Part shown: positions 1-8,354 of the stretch, piece after piece | Layout of the letters: every line of letters starts with the position of its first letter | Position numbering within the stretch: the stretch's first letter is position 1 | Origin: an uncultured Oscillibacter sp. | GTDB lineage: Bacteria; Bacillota; Clostridia; Oscillospirales; Oscillospiraceae | NCBI GenBank assembly: GCA_910584075.1 | Contig: CAJTZI010000007.1 | Location: 1 to 64,000, forward strand | Length of the DNA: 64,000 bases | Direction: 5' to 3' | Program-made: the position numbers and the translations under genes | Notes under the pieces: generated by a model | Databases searched by the model: none | Told to the model about the DNA's origin: nothing | Seen by the model: the letters and a program-made list of their open reading frames with translations, nothing else

Positions 1-308
1 CCCACAGAGGTTCTATCACCGCTTTCGCCGGCGTTGACCCTGGCGCTAACCAGTCCAGTGAGCGTGAAGCTAAAAGCGTCAGAACTTCCAAGAGTGGCCC
101 GCCGGAGCTGCGCAGGACGCTGTTCCTTGTGATGGACGGCCTGCTGAAATCCATGCCCCAGGATGACCCGGTCTACCAGTTCATAGACAAGAAACGCGCC
201 GAGGGCAAGCCCTACCTGGTCTACATGACCGCCGGGGCCAACAAGTTCCTGCGCATCTACTACGGCAGGGTCAAAGAATATCTGGCATCGCTGGAAAACG
301 CCGATTGA
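1..308 (+). CDS. IS110-family transposase, C-terminal fragment (cut by window start)
   Basis: The reading frame is open from base 3 to the TGA at 306-308 and gives about 101 residues. It carries the C-terminal landmarks of IS110-type DEDD transposases: ITAFAGVDPG near the start, a KSVRTSKSG stretch, PPELRRTLF, and a YMTAGANKFLRIYYG block close to the end. Known IS110 family members have this transposase_20-like region after the catalytic domain. The N-terminal part lies outside the window, so it cannot be said whether the gene is intact. IS110 elements lack classical inverted repeats, and no element boundary could be placed; the DNA after the stop holds a terminator-like hairpin. Confidence 0.85.
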   Translation, partial: HRGSITAFAGVDPGANQSSEREAKSVRTSKSGPPELRRTLFLVMDGLLKSMPQDDPVYQFIDKKRAEGKPYLVYMTAGANKFLRIYYGRVKEYLASLENAD

Positions 309-331
309 CCGTCCCCGCCCTGTTTCCATTT

Positions 332-358
332 GACCGGCGTTTACACGGCGGTCTTTTT
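332..358 (+). terminator. Terminator after the IS110 transposase
   Basis: GACCGGCG at 332-339 pairs with CGGCGGTC at 346-353 with one mismatch, and TTTTT follows. It lies 24 bases after the transposase stop codon. The rest of the gap up to 434 is AT-rich and shows nothing else. Confidence 0.6.
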
Positions 359-434
359 GTGTTGCTCTTTTTCACCTTCCTCTATGTCCACAAATTTATT
401 TCATTTTCCTATTGACTTTTCCTTTGCAGACTTT

Positions 435-1150
435 TTATGGTTCCGATAAAAGGGACAGAGATGACAGCGGAGCCTCCAAAACATAATCACCCCAGCAGGA
501 AACCTGCAGGCACAGGCTGTCCTCCGTCAGGTAAAAATGCCTGTCTCCGTCATAGAAGTCAGGGTCCGTGTACCGAGACGCCAGTTTCTCCAGGGGAGGG
601 AGGTCAGACCGGTTTCCAAGGGGCGTGAAGGATTCGGCAATGAGCCGGGCCAGGTCCTGGGAACTGTCAAATTCCAGAATATCAGAGAGCCGGACAGGCC
701 TGTTGGACGCGCGGTCAATGGTTACGGCGTATTCGCTGGAGGACGGATGTGCGGCGCCTTGGGTAATGGCGCAGAACAGAAATGCCGCTGAGAAATACTG
801 CGCGTCGTTCCGTGTGACCTCGTAATTCACTGTGATGGTGGTATTCGGATACGACGACGCAAGGTCCTCCATCGTCCGGCCGTTGTACGCGGCCTGATGA
901 TCAGCTCCGCGATTTCATCCCCGTCAGCCTGGTAATAGTCGGGATAGTCCACAAATACGCGGATGCCGGTACTGGAATCGATATAGTAGTCGCTGATCCG
1001 GCAGGGGCTGACTGTGTTGCCGGAGTCATACCGGACGGTACCGCACACGGCTTGTCCGGCCTGGGACGAATCCGGCGGGACCGCCTGTCCGCCGCAGCCG
1101 GTCAGAAGAAGCAGGAGCAGTGCCGGAAAAAGCAGGAACGGACACGCCAT
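435..1150 (-). pseudogene. DUF3298-like lipoprotein gene broken by a 1-base frameshift
   Basis: The start ATG at 1150 overlaps the pyrF stop (TAATG), so the gene is translationally coupled to the pyr operon. The first frame encodes a signal peptide with lipobox LLTGC and about 85 further residues up to ELIIR near 895. There the frame is lost. The next frame continues directly with AAYNGRTMEDLASSYPNT and runs to the TAA at 435-437. Restoring one base near 893-896 joins both parts into a protein of about 238 residues. The second half has features of DUF3298-type extracytoplasmic domains (NYEVTRND, a RPVRLSDILEF segment, an FYLTEDSLCL strand), a weak family match. Both halves keep good coding character, so the lesion is recent or a sequencing error. 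Confidence 0.7.
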
Positions 1151-1851
1151 TACCCCAGGAATTCCTTTGCTGCCCGGCGGTAGGCTTCCACCGGGTCGGC
1201 GGCCTGGGTGACGGGACGGCCCACCACAATGTAGTCGCAGCCGCTCTTTCCGGCCCTTTCCGGCGTCATAATCCGCTTCTGATCCCCCGCGTCCCCGCCG
1301 GCGAAGCGGATGCCGGGAGTGACGGTGAGGAAGTGTTCGCCGCAGTGCTCTTTCACCAGCGCCGCCTCCAGAGGGGAGCAGACCACGCCGTCCAGACCGC
1401 ACCGTGCGGCGTTTTGGGCGTAGGAGAGCACCGTCTCCGCCATGGGGGCGCCGATCAGCAGCTCATCTTTCAGGGCCGCGGCGCCGGTGGAGGTCAGCTG
1501 GGTGACGGCGATGAGAAGGGGACGGCTCCCGTCTGGCCGGGTGAGGCCCTCCAGCGCCGCTTTCATCATCTCCGAGGCACCGGCGGCGTGGAGATTTACC
1601 ATGTCCACATCCAGCCGGGAGAGGACGGACATGGCCCGCTTCACCGTGTTGGGAATGTCGTGGAGCTTCAAATCCAGGAAGATTTTGTGCCCCCGGGCCT
1701 TCATCTCCCGGATGATGGCGGGCCCCTCGGCATAGTAGAGCTCCATGCCGATCTTCACAAAGGGTTTTTCCCCGGTGGGGAAGCGGTCCAGAAAGGCCAG
1801 AGTTTCCTCTCTGGCGGGAAAGTCCAGGGCGATAATCACGTCGTTAGCCAT
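1150..1851 (-). CDS. pyrF: Orotidine 5'-phosphate decarboxylase
   Basis: The 233-residue protein catalyses the last step of UMP synthesis, OMP to UMP plus CO2. The N-terminus VIIALDFP and the catalytic DLKLHDIPNT motif (D60, K62, D65) are the charged tetrad region of the family, and the length is normal for the short bacterial type. A C-terminal TPG(I)RF and a VGRPVTQA segment fit the phosphate-binding end. The start overlaps the end of pyrD by 8 bases, and the stop overlaps the start of the downstream lipoprotein gene. It is the fourth gene of the leftward pyrC-pyrK-pyrD-pyrF operon. Confidence 0.97.
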   Translation of the reverse strand: MANDVIIALDFPAREETLAFLDRFPTGEKPFVKIGMELYYAEGPAIIREMKARGHKIFLDLKLHDIPNTVKRAMSVLSRLDVDMVNLHAAGASEMMKAALEGLTRPDGSRPLLIAVTQLTSTGAAALKDELLIGAPMAETVLSYAQNAARCGLDGVVCSPLEAALVKEHCGEHFLTVTPGIRFAGGDAGDQKRIMTPERAGKSGCDYIVVGRPVTQAADPVEAYRRAAKEFLG

Positions 1852-2761
1852 GGTGCGCGCCTCCTGTCAGTTCAGAAATTTGTGTCACGCCCAGCCGGTT
1901 ACAGACGCCGGGCAGGTTTTCGATGATGGTTTTGCAGGCCCAGGGATCTTTCAGATTGGCCGCCCCCACCTCCACGGCGGCGGCCCCCGCCAGCATCATC
2001 TCCGCCGCGGCCTCGGCACTGTCCACGCCGCCGCAGCCGATGATGGGGATCTTCACCGCCTCATACACGTCCCACACCATCCGCACCGCCACCGGGAAAA
2101 CTGCGGGGCCGGAGAGGCCCCCGGTGCGGTTGGCAATCACCGGGCGGCGGGTATTCAGGTCGATCCGCATCCCCAGGAGGGTGTTGATCAGACACAGGCC
2201 GTCGGCACCCTCGCTCTCGCAGGCCCGGGCGATCTCGGCGATGTCGGCGACATTGGGGGTCAGCTTCATGAAGACAGGCTTTTTTGTGGCCGCCCGCACC
2301 GCCCGGGTGACCTCCGCGGCGGCGCGGGGGTCGCAGCCGAAGTTCTTTCCCCCGGCGTGGACGTTGGGACAGGAGATGTTGACCTCCAGAATCGCCGCCT
2401 GCTCCACGCCGTCCAGCTTCCGACAGTTTTCGGCGTACTCGTCCAGGGTGAAGCCTCCCACGTTGGCAATCACGGGTCCGCGGAAGATTTTGGCGATGCG
2501 GGGGACCTCCTCCCGGATGACGGCGTCTATGCCGGGGTTCTGGAGGCCCACGGCGTTGAGCATTCCGCCGGCGGTCTCGGCAATGCGGGGCTGGGGGTTG
2601 CCGCCTCGGGGGGCGGCGGTGGTGCCCTTCCAGGAGAAGGAGCCCAGGATGTTCAGATCATAGATTTCCGCGAACTCACGGCCGTAGCCGAAGGTGCCGG
2701 AGGCGGGAATGATGGGATTTTTCAGCGTCACGCCCGCAAGATTGACCGACAGATCTACCAT
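1844..2761 (-). CDS. pyrD: Dihydroorotate dehydrogenase, class 1B catalytic subunit
   Basis: The 305-residue FMN enzyme oxidises dihydroorotate to orotate. EVNISCPNVHAGG around residues 126-138 contains the catalytic base Cys131, which marks class 1 enzymes (class 2 uses Ser). The C-terminal GCGGVDSAEAAAEMMLAGA is the FMN phosphate-binding region. Class 1B enzymes work as a heterotetramer with an FAD/[2Fe-2S] PyrK subunit and reduce NAD+; the pyrK gene lies immediately upstream and overlaps by 7 bases, which supports the 1B assignment. pyrF overlaps the 3' end. Confidence 0.97.
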   Translation of the reverse strand: MVDLSVNLAGVTLKNPIIPASGTFGYGREFAEIYDLNILGSFSWKGTTAAPRGGNPQPRIAETAGGMLNAVGLQNPGIDAVIREEVPRIAKIFRGPVIANVGGFTLDEYAENCRKLDGVEQAAILEVNISCPNVHAGGKNFGCDPRAAAEVTRAVRAATKKPVFMKLTPNVADIAEIARACESEGADGLCLINTLLGMRIDLNTRRPVIANRTGGLSGPAVFPVAVRMVWDVYEAVKIPIIGCGGVDSAEAAAEMMLAGAAAVEVGAANLKDPWACKTIIENLPGVCNRLGVTQISELTGGAHHG

Positions 2762-3495
2762 ACAATCTCCTCCTTTTGGAAGATGGGGCCGTCCTTACAG
2801 ACCCGGCGGGGGCCGTTTGCCGTTGGGATGGAGCACCCCACGCAGGCTCCGAAGCCGCAGGCCATTCGGGCCTCAAAGCTGAACTGGCCGCCGGTGACAT
2901 TGGACAGGCCGTGAACGGCGCGCAGCATGGGGACGGGCCCGCAGGCCAGGACATAGACCTCCTCCGCAAACGCCTTCAGCACATCGGTGACAAAGCCTTT
3001 GGTGCCGATGCTTCCGTCCTCCGTGGCAATTTGGATGTCCACGCCGATGGCGGCGAACATCGTCTGGTAAAAGCTGTCCTCTGCCGAGCGGTACCCCAAC
3101 ACCACTGTGGGATTTTGTCCCTGCTCCCGCATACGGATGGAGAGGCCCAGCAGCGGCGCGATGCCGATGCCGCCGCCTACCAGGACGGCGTTCTTCCCGG
3201 CGGCTTTCGCCGGGTCAAATCCATTCCCCAGGCCGCTGAGCACGTCCAGCTCTGTGCCCGGGGCCATGCGCACCAGCTCCCGGGTGCCCTCCCCGGCCTC
3301 CTTCACCAGCAGGGTCAGCCCGTCCGCAGTCCAGCTGCAGATGGAGATGGGCCGGCGGAGAAACCTCCCTGGCAGGGCGATGTTGACAAACTGGCCCGGG
3401 GCGGTGACAGCGGAGGTGTCCCCGTTCAGGTTCAGCTCCCACACGTCCCGGGTAAGCTGGTGCGTGTGCCGGACAGTAAAGTTAGACTGCTTCAC
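2755..3495 (-). CDS. pyrK: Dihydroorotate dehydrogenase electron transfer subunit PyrK
   Basis: A ferredoxin-reductase-like protein of 246 residues that passes electrons from PyrD to NAD+ through FAD and a [2Fe-2S] cluster. The FAD domain has RRPISICS, the nucleotide-binding part has VLVGGGIGIAPLL, and the C-terminus holds cysteines 213, 218, 221 and 233 in the arrangement CGFGACVGC plus a distal Cys, as in other PyrK proteins. The start is a GTG at 3495 with GGAGGAGG eight bases upstream. A longer in-frame extension upstream has no such site. The GTG overlaps the pyrC stop codon (GTGA), pointing to translational coupling. Confidence 0.95.
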   Translation of the reverse strand: MKQSNFTVRHTHQLTRDVWELNLNGDTSAVTAPGQFVNIALPGRFLRRPISICSWTADGLTLLVKEAGEGTRELVRMAPGTELDVLSGLGNGFDPAKAAGKNAVLVGGGIGIAPLLGLSIRMREQGQNPTVVLGYRSAEDSFYQTMFAAIGVDIQIATEDGSIGTKGFVTDVLKAFAEEVYVLACGPVPMLRAVHGLSNVTGGQFSFEARMACGFGACVGCSIPTANGPRRVCKDGPIFQKEEIVW

Positions 3496-4784
3496 AGTAG
3501 ACCCTCCTCCGGATTTTGTAAATTGTGGTATACGATCTCCCCGCCGCAGATGGTCAGGGCCGCGGCGGCGGAGACGCCCCATCCGTCGAAGGGCGTGGCC
3601 CGGCCCAGAGAGCGGAAGGAGCCGCTGTCGACGACGCCGGGCCGGTTCAGGTCCAGCACCGTCAGGTCGGCGGGCTGGCCCGCCGCGATGCGTCCCCCCG
3701 GCAGGCCGAAGATGCGCCGGGGATTGACGCACATGGCGTTCAAAAGCGTCTCAAAGGGCACGGTGCCGGTCTCCACCAGATTGGTGTACAGCACGGAAAA
3801 GGCGCACTCCAGCCCCACAATGCCGTTGAGGCTTCCCCGGAGGCCCTTGGATTTCTCCTCCGCTGAGTGGGGGGCGTGATCTGTGGCGATGCAGTCCACA
3901 GTGCCGTCCAGCAGGCCCTCGATCAGGGCGTCCCGGTCAGCGGCGGAGCGGATGGGGGGATTCATCCGGAAGCGGCCCTCGTCCAGCAGGTCCTCATCAC
4001 AGAGGAGCAGATAGTGGGGGCCGGTCTCGCAGGTCACTGGCAGGCCCTCCGCCTTGGCGGCGCGGATGAGGGTCACGCTCTCCTTTGCGGAGACGTGGCA
4101 GACGTGGTATTGGCAGCCCGTCTCCCGTACCAGCCCTAGGTCCCGCTCCACCTGCCGCCACTCGCTGGCGGGGTCGTTGCCCGGGAGACCGCTCCGGCGG
4201 GCGAAGTCTCCGCTGTGGACGCACCAGCCCTTTTGGAGCAGGGATTCATCCTCGCAGTGGGCAGCGATGGGCCTGTCCAGTGATTTTGCCAGCACCATGG
4301 CCTCGCGCATCCTCTCCTTCGACTGGACGCCCCGCCCGTCGTCGGAGAAGCCGGGGACATAGGGAGCCAGGGCGGCCAGGTCCGCCATCGCCTCTCCCCG
4401 CTCCCCCCGGGTAATGGCTCCGTAGGGATAGACGCGGACCTTGGCGTTTTTTTCAATGATGTCCAGCTGGGCCCGGAGATGCTCCGGGCTGTCGGGCACT
4501 GGGTTCAGGTTGGGCATGGCGCACACCGCCGTGTACCCTCCGGCCGCCGCCGCCGCGGTGCCGGAGAACACCGTTTCCTTATAAGAAAATCCAGGCTCTC
4601 GAAGATGGACATGAACATCAACGAAACCTGGAACCAGACAGCGGTTATGCAGTTCAATGACGGAAAAGCCTTCCTTTGGAAGGGCGGGGGAGACGGAAAC
4701 AATACGGCCGTCGGAGATCGCGACGTCCAGATTCAGAAAGCGTCCGTCCAAAAAGACGGCCCCGCCGGTCAGCAGCAGTTTCAT
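3492..4784 (-). CDS. pyrC: Dihydroorotase
   Basis: The protein of 430 residues cyclises carbamoyl aspartate to dihydroorotate. The metal-binding DVHVHLREPG (H58, H60) and the late ATDHAPHS motif identify an amidohydrolase of the multifunctional class I dihydroorotase type; an HCED segment is in the middle. I place the start at the ATG at 4784 (MKLLLTGGAV), with AAGGAGG about 13 bases upstream. An in-frame TTG at 4820 is possible but lies in the promoter-proximal leader and has no site. It is the first gene of the pyr operon, read from the promoter at 4827-4855. pyrB and pyrE are not in this window. Confidence 0.95.
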   Translation of the reverse strand: MKLLLTGGAVFLDGRFLNLDVAISDGRIVSVSPALPKEGFSVIELHNRCLVPGFVDVHVHLREPGFSYKETVFSGTAAAAAGGYTAVCAMPNLNPVPDSPEHLRAQLDIIEKNAKVRVYPYGAITRGERGEAMADLAALAPYVPGFSDDGRGVQSKERMREAMVLAKSLDRPIAAHCEDESLLQKGWCVHSGDFARRSGLPGNDPASEWRQVERDLGLVRETGCQYHVCHVSAKESVTLIRAAKAEGLPVTCETGPHYLLLCDEDLLDEGRFRMNPPIRSAADRDALIEGLLDGTVDCIATDHAPHSAEEKSKGLRGSLNGIVGLECAFSVLYTNLVETGTVPFETLLNAMCVNPRRIFGLPGGRIAAGQPADLTVLDLNRPGVVDSGSFRSLGRATPFDGWGVSAAAALTICGGEIVYHNLQNPEEGLL

Positions 4785-4826
4785 ACGCGGACTTCGTCCT
4801 CCTTCTCTCCTTTTGTTCAAAAAAGT

Positions 4827-4855
4827 ATACTACCGGATTGCGGCGGGATTGTCAA
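4827..4855 (-). promoter_or_regulatory. Promoter of the pyr operon
   Basis: On the minus strand TTGACA (4850-4855) and TAGTAT (4827-4832) are 17 bases apart, about 42 bases ahead of the pyrC start. There is no room for a PyrR-type attenuator between this promoter and pyrC, so regulation by leader attenuation is not seen. Confidence 0.7.
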
Positions 4856-4901
4856 CAGTTTTTGGCGGAGAAACTTTCCAGGATCCCCGGCGGAATTTTT
4901 G

Positions 4902-4929
4902 TTGCAAAGTTCCAGGATTATGATATAAT
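4902..4929 (+). promoter_or_regulatory. Promoter of the chemoreceptor gene
   Basis: TTGCAA (4902-4907) and a perfect TATAAT (4924-4929) are separated by 16 bases. It is divergent from the pyr promoter, with the two -35 boxes about 45 bases apart. Confidence 0.65.
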
Positions 4930-5047
4930 ACCGTCTGAGAGAAAATCCTGGCCTCCAAACAGGCGGTGTTCCATCCGACTTGACAGGGGGAGGGGGCCGC
5001 GCCGGAGCAGCTCCCTGATTTTAATGGCGAGAAAGGATGTCATACTT

Positions 5048-6724
5048 ATGCGCAAAAGTATCAACAAGATGGTAGGGTACAGGGTGGCCGCGGCGCTGAT
5101 CTCTGTGGTGCTGTTCAGTGTTGTCACGACGGTGAACATCATGCGGATCAAGAACGCCGAAGAGGAGAACGCCGGAGCATTTGTCCTGCTGAACCGGGCT
5201 CAGACCGCCGAGGCGGCCCACTACAAGTGGTCCAGCGGCCTGAGCAACGCCCTGTACGCCGGCAAGGAGTTCACCGGCAGCATCGATCCCACCACTTGCG
5301 TTCTGGGTAAGTGGCTCTATGGCGAGGCGGGCACGGAGGATGAGAAGATCCTCTCTCTCCGCGCCCAGATGGAGCCTCTGCACAAGGAGCTCCATGAATC
5401 CGCCGCCGAGGTGCTGGCAATGCTGGAGACCAACCCCGCCCGGGCCCAGTCCTACTATCAGGAGACCATTCAGGCCAACCTCACTACCCTGGTGGGACTG
5501 CTGGAGCAGGCGGTGGAGGAGGGCAGCGCCATCAGTGAGAAGAGCATGGCCACGGTGCAGAGCATCACACTTTTGATGAATATCCTGTGCCCGATCTGCC
5601 TGGTGGTGGCCCTGGCGTGCCTGCTGAGCCTGGTGCAGTATGTTCTGCGCCGTGTGGTGCACCCCATTCTGGAGATCACCCGGAACACCGCCCCCCTGCA
5701 GGAGGGCCGGCTGGATCTGGAGATGGGCCGGTACGGCAACAACGAGCTGGGGGATCTATCCTCCACGCTGGAGAAGTCTATGGCCCAGGTCCACGGCTAT
5801 GTGCAGGACCTGAACGCCGTCATGGACCAGCTGTCCCAGGGTAATTTCGACGTGCAGACCTCTGTGCCCTACATCGGAGACTTCAAGTCCATTGAGGACT
5901 CTCTCAACAGCTTTACATCCACCATCTCCGCCGCTCTGGGCAAGATCAGCCAAGCCCAGGGACGGGTTTCCAGCAACGCAGACCAGCTCTCCAGCGGGGC
6001 CCAGGCCCTGGCTCAGGGCGCTACCGAGCAGGCCAGCGCCGTGGAGGAGCTGTACGCCACGGTGGACGATTTGAGCAAGAATGCGGCCCAGAACGTGAAG
6101 ATCGCCGCCTCCGCCCAGGAGAACGCCCGTCTCACCGGCGAGCAGGTCACCGTCTCCAGCCGGCAGATGGAGCAGATGGTCTCCGCCATGGCGGACATCA
6201 CCAACGCCTCCGAGCAGATCAGCAAGATCATCTCCACCATCGAGGATATTGCCTTCCAGACCAACATTCTGGCCCTGAACGCCGCCGTGGAGGCCGCCCG
6301 GGCCGGCAGCGCCGGCAAGGGCTTCGCCGTGGTGGCCGACGAGGTGCGGAACCTGGCCGCCAAGTCCGACCAGGCCGCCAAGGCCACCAAGGATCTGATT
6401 GACAACTCTGTCCAGGCCACCGAGCGGGGCAGCCACATCGTGGAGGAGGTCTCCGCCACTCTGAAAAAGACCTTGGAGCTGGTGATGCAGTCCAACAGCG
6501 CCATCGGCGAGATCGCCCAGGCGGTGGAGGGCGAGGCGGAGTCTATTGCCCAGGTGACCGAGGGCATCGGACAGATCTCCGCCGTGGTCCAGACCAACTC
6601 CGCCAGCAGCGAGGAGTCCGCCGCCGTCAGTGCGGACCTGTTCGAGGAGGTCCACAAGCTGGAGGCGGAGACCAAGCGCTTCAAGCTCCGGGCGGACAGC
6701 GCCGGCGCCATGGGCGCATACTGA
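5048..6724 (+). CDS. Methyl-accepting chemotaxis protein with N-terminal CZB-like domain
   Basis: The 558-residue receptor has a first membrane helix at about 11-31, a domain of about 135 residues, a second helix at about 170-195, a HAMP region and a cytoplasmic signalling domain with the highly conserved hairpin tip (EDIAFQTNILALNAAVEAAR, then GFAVVADEVRNLA). The domain between the helices matches the CZB zinc-binding pattern: HYKW (H58), CVLGKWLYG (C84) and H112/H116 in HKELH. CZB domains are known to bind Zn through three His and one Cys; most characterised ones are cytoplasmic, while topology here predicts the outside. There is no C-terminal CheR-docking pentapeptide. The start at 5048 follows AAAGGA. 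It stands alone, with no che genes in the window. Confidence 0.9.
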   Translation: MRKSINKMVGYRVAAALISVVLFSVVTTVNIMRIKNAEEENAGAFVLLNRAQTAEAAHYKWSSGLSNALYAGKEFTGSIDPTTCVLGKWLYGEAGTEDEKILSLRAQMEPLHKELHESAAEVLAMLETNPARAQSYYQETIQANLTTLVGLLEQAVEEGSAISEKSMATVQSITLLMNILCPICLVVALACLLSLVQYVLRRVVHPILEITRNTAPLQEGRLDLEMGRYGNNELGDLSSTLEKSMAQVHGYVQDLNAVMDQLSQGNFDVQTSVPYIGDFKSIEDSLNSFTSTISAALGKISQAQGRVSSNADQLSSGAQALAQGATEQASAVEELYATVDDLSKNAAQNVKIAASAQENARLTGEQVTVSSRQMEQMVSAMADITNASEQISKIISTIEDIAFQTNILALNAAVEAARAGSAGKGFAVVADEVRNLAAKSDQAAKATKDLIDNSVQATERGSHIVEEVSATLKKTLELVMQSNSAIGEIAQAVEGEAESIAQVTEGIGQISAVVQTNSASSEESAAVSADLFEEVHKLEAETKRFKLRADSAGAMGAY

Positions 6725-6744
6725 GCACCTGCATAAGCAAAAGA

Positions 6745-6770
6745 GAGCCGCGCCCTGGTAGGCGCGGCTC
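6745..6770. terminator. Bidirectional terminator between chemoreceptor and LysE genes
   Basis: A perfect 10-bp stem, GAGCCGCGCC (6745-6754) with GGCGCGGCTC (6761-6770), sits between the convergent gene ends at 6724 and 6787. TTGAACTTT follows on the plus strand and TCTTTTGCTT on the minus strand. Confidence 0.75.
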
Positions 6771-6786
6771 TTGAACTTTCTGGGTT

Positions 6787-7380
6787 TTACAGGAAGATGA
6801 TTTTCCAGGCGCACCACACCAGCAGCAGGGCCATGACTACGTTGATGACGGTGTTGTACTTCTTATACAGGGGGAAGAGCATGGTGCCCATGGTGGCCCA
6901 GATCAGATTCCCGGTAGCGGCGCAGCCCGCCATGGTGACTGCAAAGCCCAGGGTCATAGACGCATGGAAGCCGTGGGGCAGGATGTAGCCGGAGTAGGCG
7001 GCGATGCCCAGAGAGAGGATTTTCACGTTCAAAAATTGCAGGAGGAAGCCGTTGACATAGGTGAGGGGAGTGTCGCTGTCCCCGCTGGCGCTGCCGGTTT
7101 TGCGCAGCAGGGTGCGGTAGGCGAGGTACAGGATGTAGGCCGCGCCGACGTACTTGGCGTAGGGGACGATCTGAGGGGCCAGTTCGCCCAGCCAGGCACA
7201 GCCGAAGCCGCAGATCAGCATGACCGACAGCAGGCCGGTCCAGATGCCGAAAATCAGGGGCAGGCATTTCCTGAATCCGAATTTGCTGGTGCAGCTGAGC
7301 AGGAGAATGTTGTTGGGGCCGGGGGAGAAGGTGGTGGCGCAGGCGTAGGCCGCCAGCTCCAGAAAGATCGCTCCGGGCAT
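6787..7380 (-). CDS. LysE/RhtB family amino acid exporter
   Basis: The 197-residue membrane protein has the family signature near the N-terminus, ATTFSPGPNNILLLS, and about six hydrophobic segments ending in LLLVWCAWKIIFL. LysE/RhtB proteins export amino acids or their analogues; the substrate cannot be read from the sequence. The start ATG at 7380 is preceded by GAGGAGA. An upstream in-frame extension is rich in Arg and Lys, lacks a ribosome site and would place a charged tail before the first helix, so I reject it. It is a single gene between a terminator and the GNAT gene. Confidence 0.85.
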   Translation of the reverse strand: MPGAIFLELAAYACATTFSPGPNNILLLSCTSKFGFRKCLPLIFGIWTGLLSVMLICGFGCAWLGELAPQIVPYAKYVGAAYILYLAYRTLLRKTGSASGDSDTPLTYVNGFLLQFLNVKILSLGIAAYSGYILPHGFHASMTLGFAVTMAGCAATGNLIWATMGTMLFPLYKKYNTVINVVMALLLVWCAWKIIFL

Positions 7381-7622
7381 GGAGAATCTCCTCTTTTCTG
7401 TCTGGATTCGCCGCCCTCCTCGGGAGCGGACGGCGCTCGTATGATGGTAGCACCGGGCTTCGGGAATGTCAAGCGGCTTTTTCGCCCGGTTTTTCCGCCG
7501 GTCCCGTTTACCTTTTGTACTGCCGCACTTCGGTATTGACGATTTCATGAATCCAAGATTGAAACGCAGAGACCGCCATGATACAATCGGAACGGCAAAT
7601 CAGAAGGGATGGAGATGCGGTT

Positions 7623-8003
7623 ATGAACTATAAAGTGGACGATAAAAGGCTGAATGCTTCAACGTTTATTTCATTTGCCAGTCAAGTGTGGCAAGGAAAT
7701 TATGACCTGGAAAGGACGCGGAGCGCTCTGTTGAAAACAATCAATATAACTGCCTATGACGATAACATGTTGGTGGGATGCTTGCGCATTCTCTCAGACG
7801 GCTATTTTTTTGGGACAATTACGGAACTGCTTGTTCTTCCGGAATATCAAAAACGTGGGGTGGGAAGCAGACTTCTTCAACTGGCAAAAGATCACGCGCC
7901 AACGATGCTATATTTCGGTTCACAACCTGGAATAGAGGGGTTTTATGAAAAGAATGGATGCCGAAAGAGTCTGCAATCTTATATGATAGAGAAGAAAAGA
8001 TAA
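7623..8003 (+). CDS. GNAT family N-acetyltransferase
   Basis: A 126-residue protein with the acetyl-CoA-binding stretch LPEYQKRGVGSRLL (about 73-86), the strand TITELLV before it, and FYEKNGC near the end, all typical of small GNAT enzymes. Substrate unknown. The start at 7623 follows GGAG; an upstream ATG at 7578 lacks a good site. The gene and its flanks are clearly richer in A and T than their neighbours and use codons such as AAA, ATA and TTA, which suggests acquisition from another source. A palindromic repeat element lies 62 bases downstream. Confidence 0.85.
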   Translation: MNYKVDDKRLNASTFISFASQVWQGNYDLERTRSALLKTINITAYDDNMLVGCLRILSDGYFFGTITELLVLPEYQKRGVGSRLLQLAKDHAPTMLYFGSQPGIEGFYEKNGCRKSLQSYMIEKKR

Positions 8004-8064
8004 CACCAACTGCAATTTATCGGACAGTTACCCCAATTTGAATAACTGCCCGATGGACTATTTT

Positions 8065-8227
8065 AGGGCCTGTTCACATAAGCCCATGCGCACGTCTTTT
8101 CGGCAAATTTTGTCGCCTGCATCGTTAAAATTTTTGCCGTACGCCAGTACGCCTGCAAATTTTTGCCTCGCATCCGGCTGAAATTTGGTCAAAAATCCGC
8201 ACATGTGGGCTTATGTGAACAGGCCCT
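8065..8227. repeat. 163-bp palindromic (MITE-like) element, copy A
   Basis: Perfect 22-base terminal inverted repeats, AGGGCCTGTTCACATAAGCC and on (8065-8086), with its reverse complement at 8206-8227. The interior is also self-complementary, with a TTAAAATTTTTGCCG arm facing a GCAAATTTTTGCC arm around CGTACGCCAGTACG. It has no coding capacity. The architecture is the same as the element at 41299-41477, with half of one at 10557. No direct repeat of the target is obvious. Confidence 0.75.
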
Positions 8228-8354
8228 GGCGAAGTATTTCAAAACCGGCTCCCGGCAGCGCGAAAGCCAAAAGGGAGTTCCGCCGGTGTCTCTTGCCTAA
8301 AGCGGCGGTCTGCGGTATACTGTACCGGTAAACTGGAGAAAGGAGCCTCCCCAT

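Noticed and set aside
3495..3732. Longer N-terminus for PyrK
   Set aside because: The extra 79 residues are Arg/Pro-rich, overlap pyrC far inside its coding sequence and lack a ribosome site, while the GTG at 3495 has GGAGGAGG.
4785..4850. A PyrR-type attenuator or riboswitch ahead of pyrC
   Set aside because: The distance from promoter to start is only about 42 bases and holds no anti-terminator or terminator hairpins.
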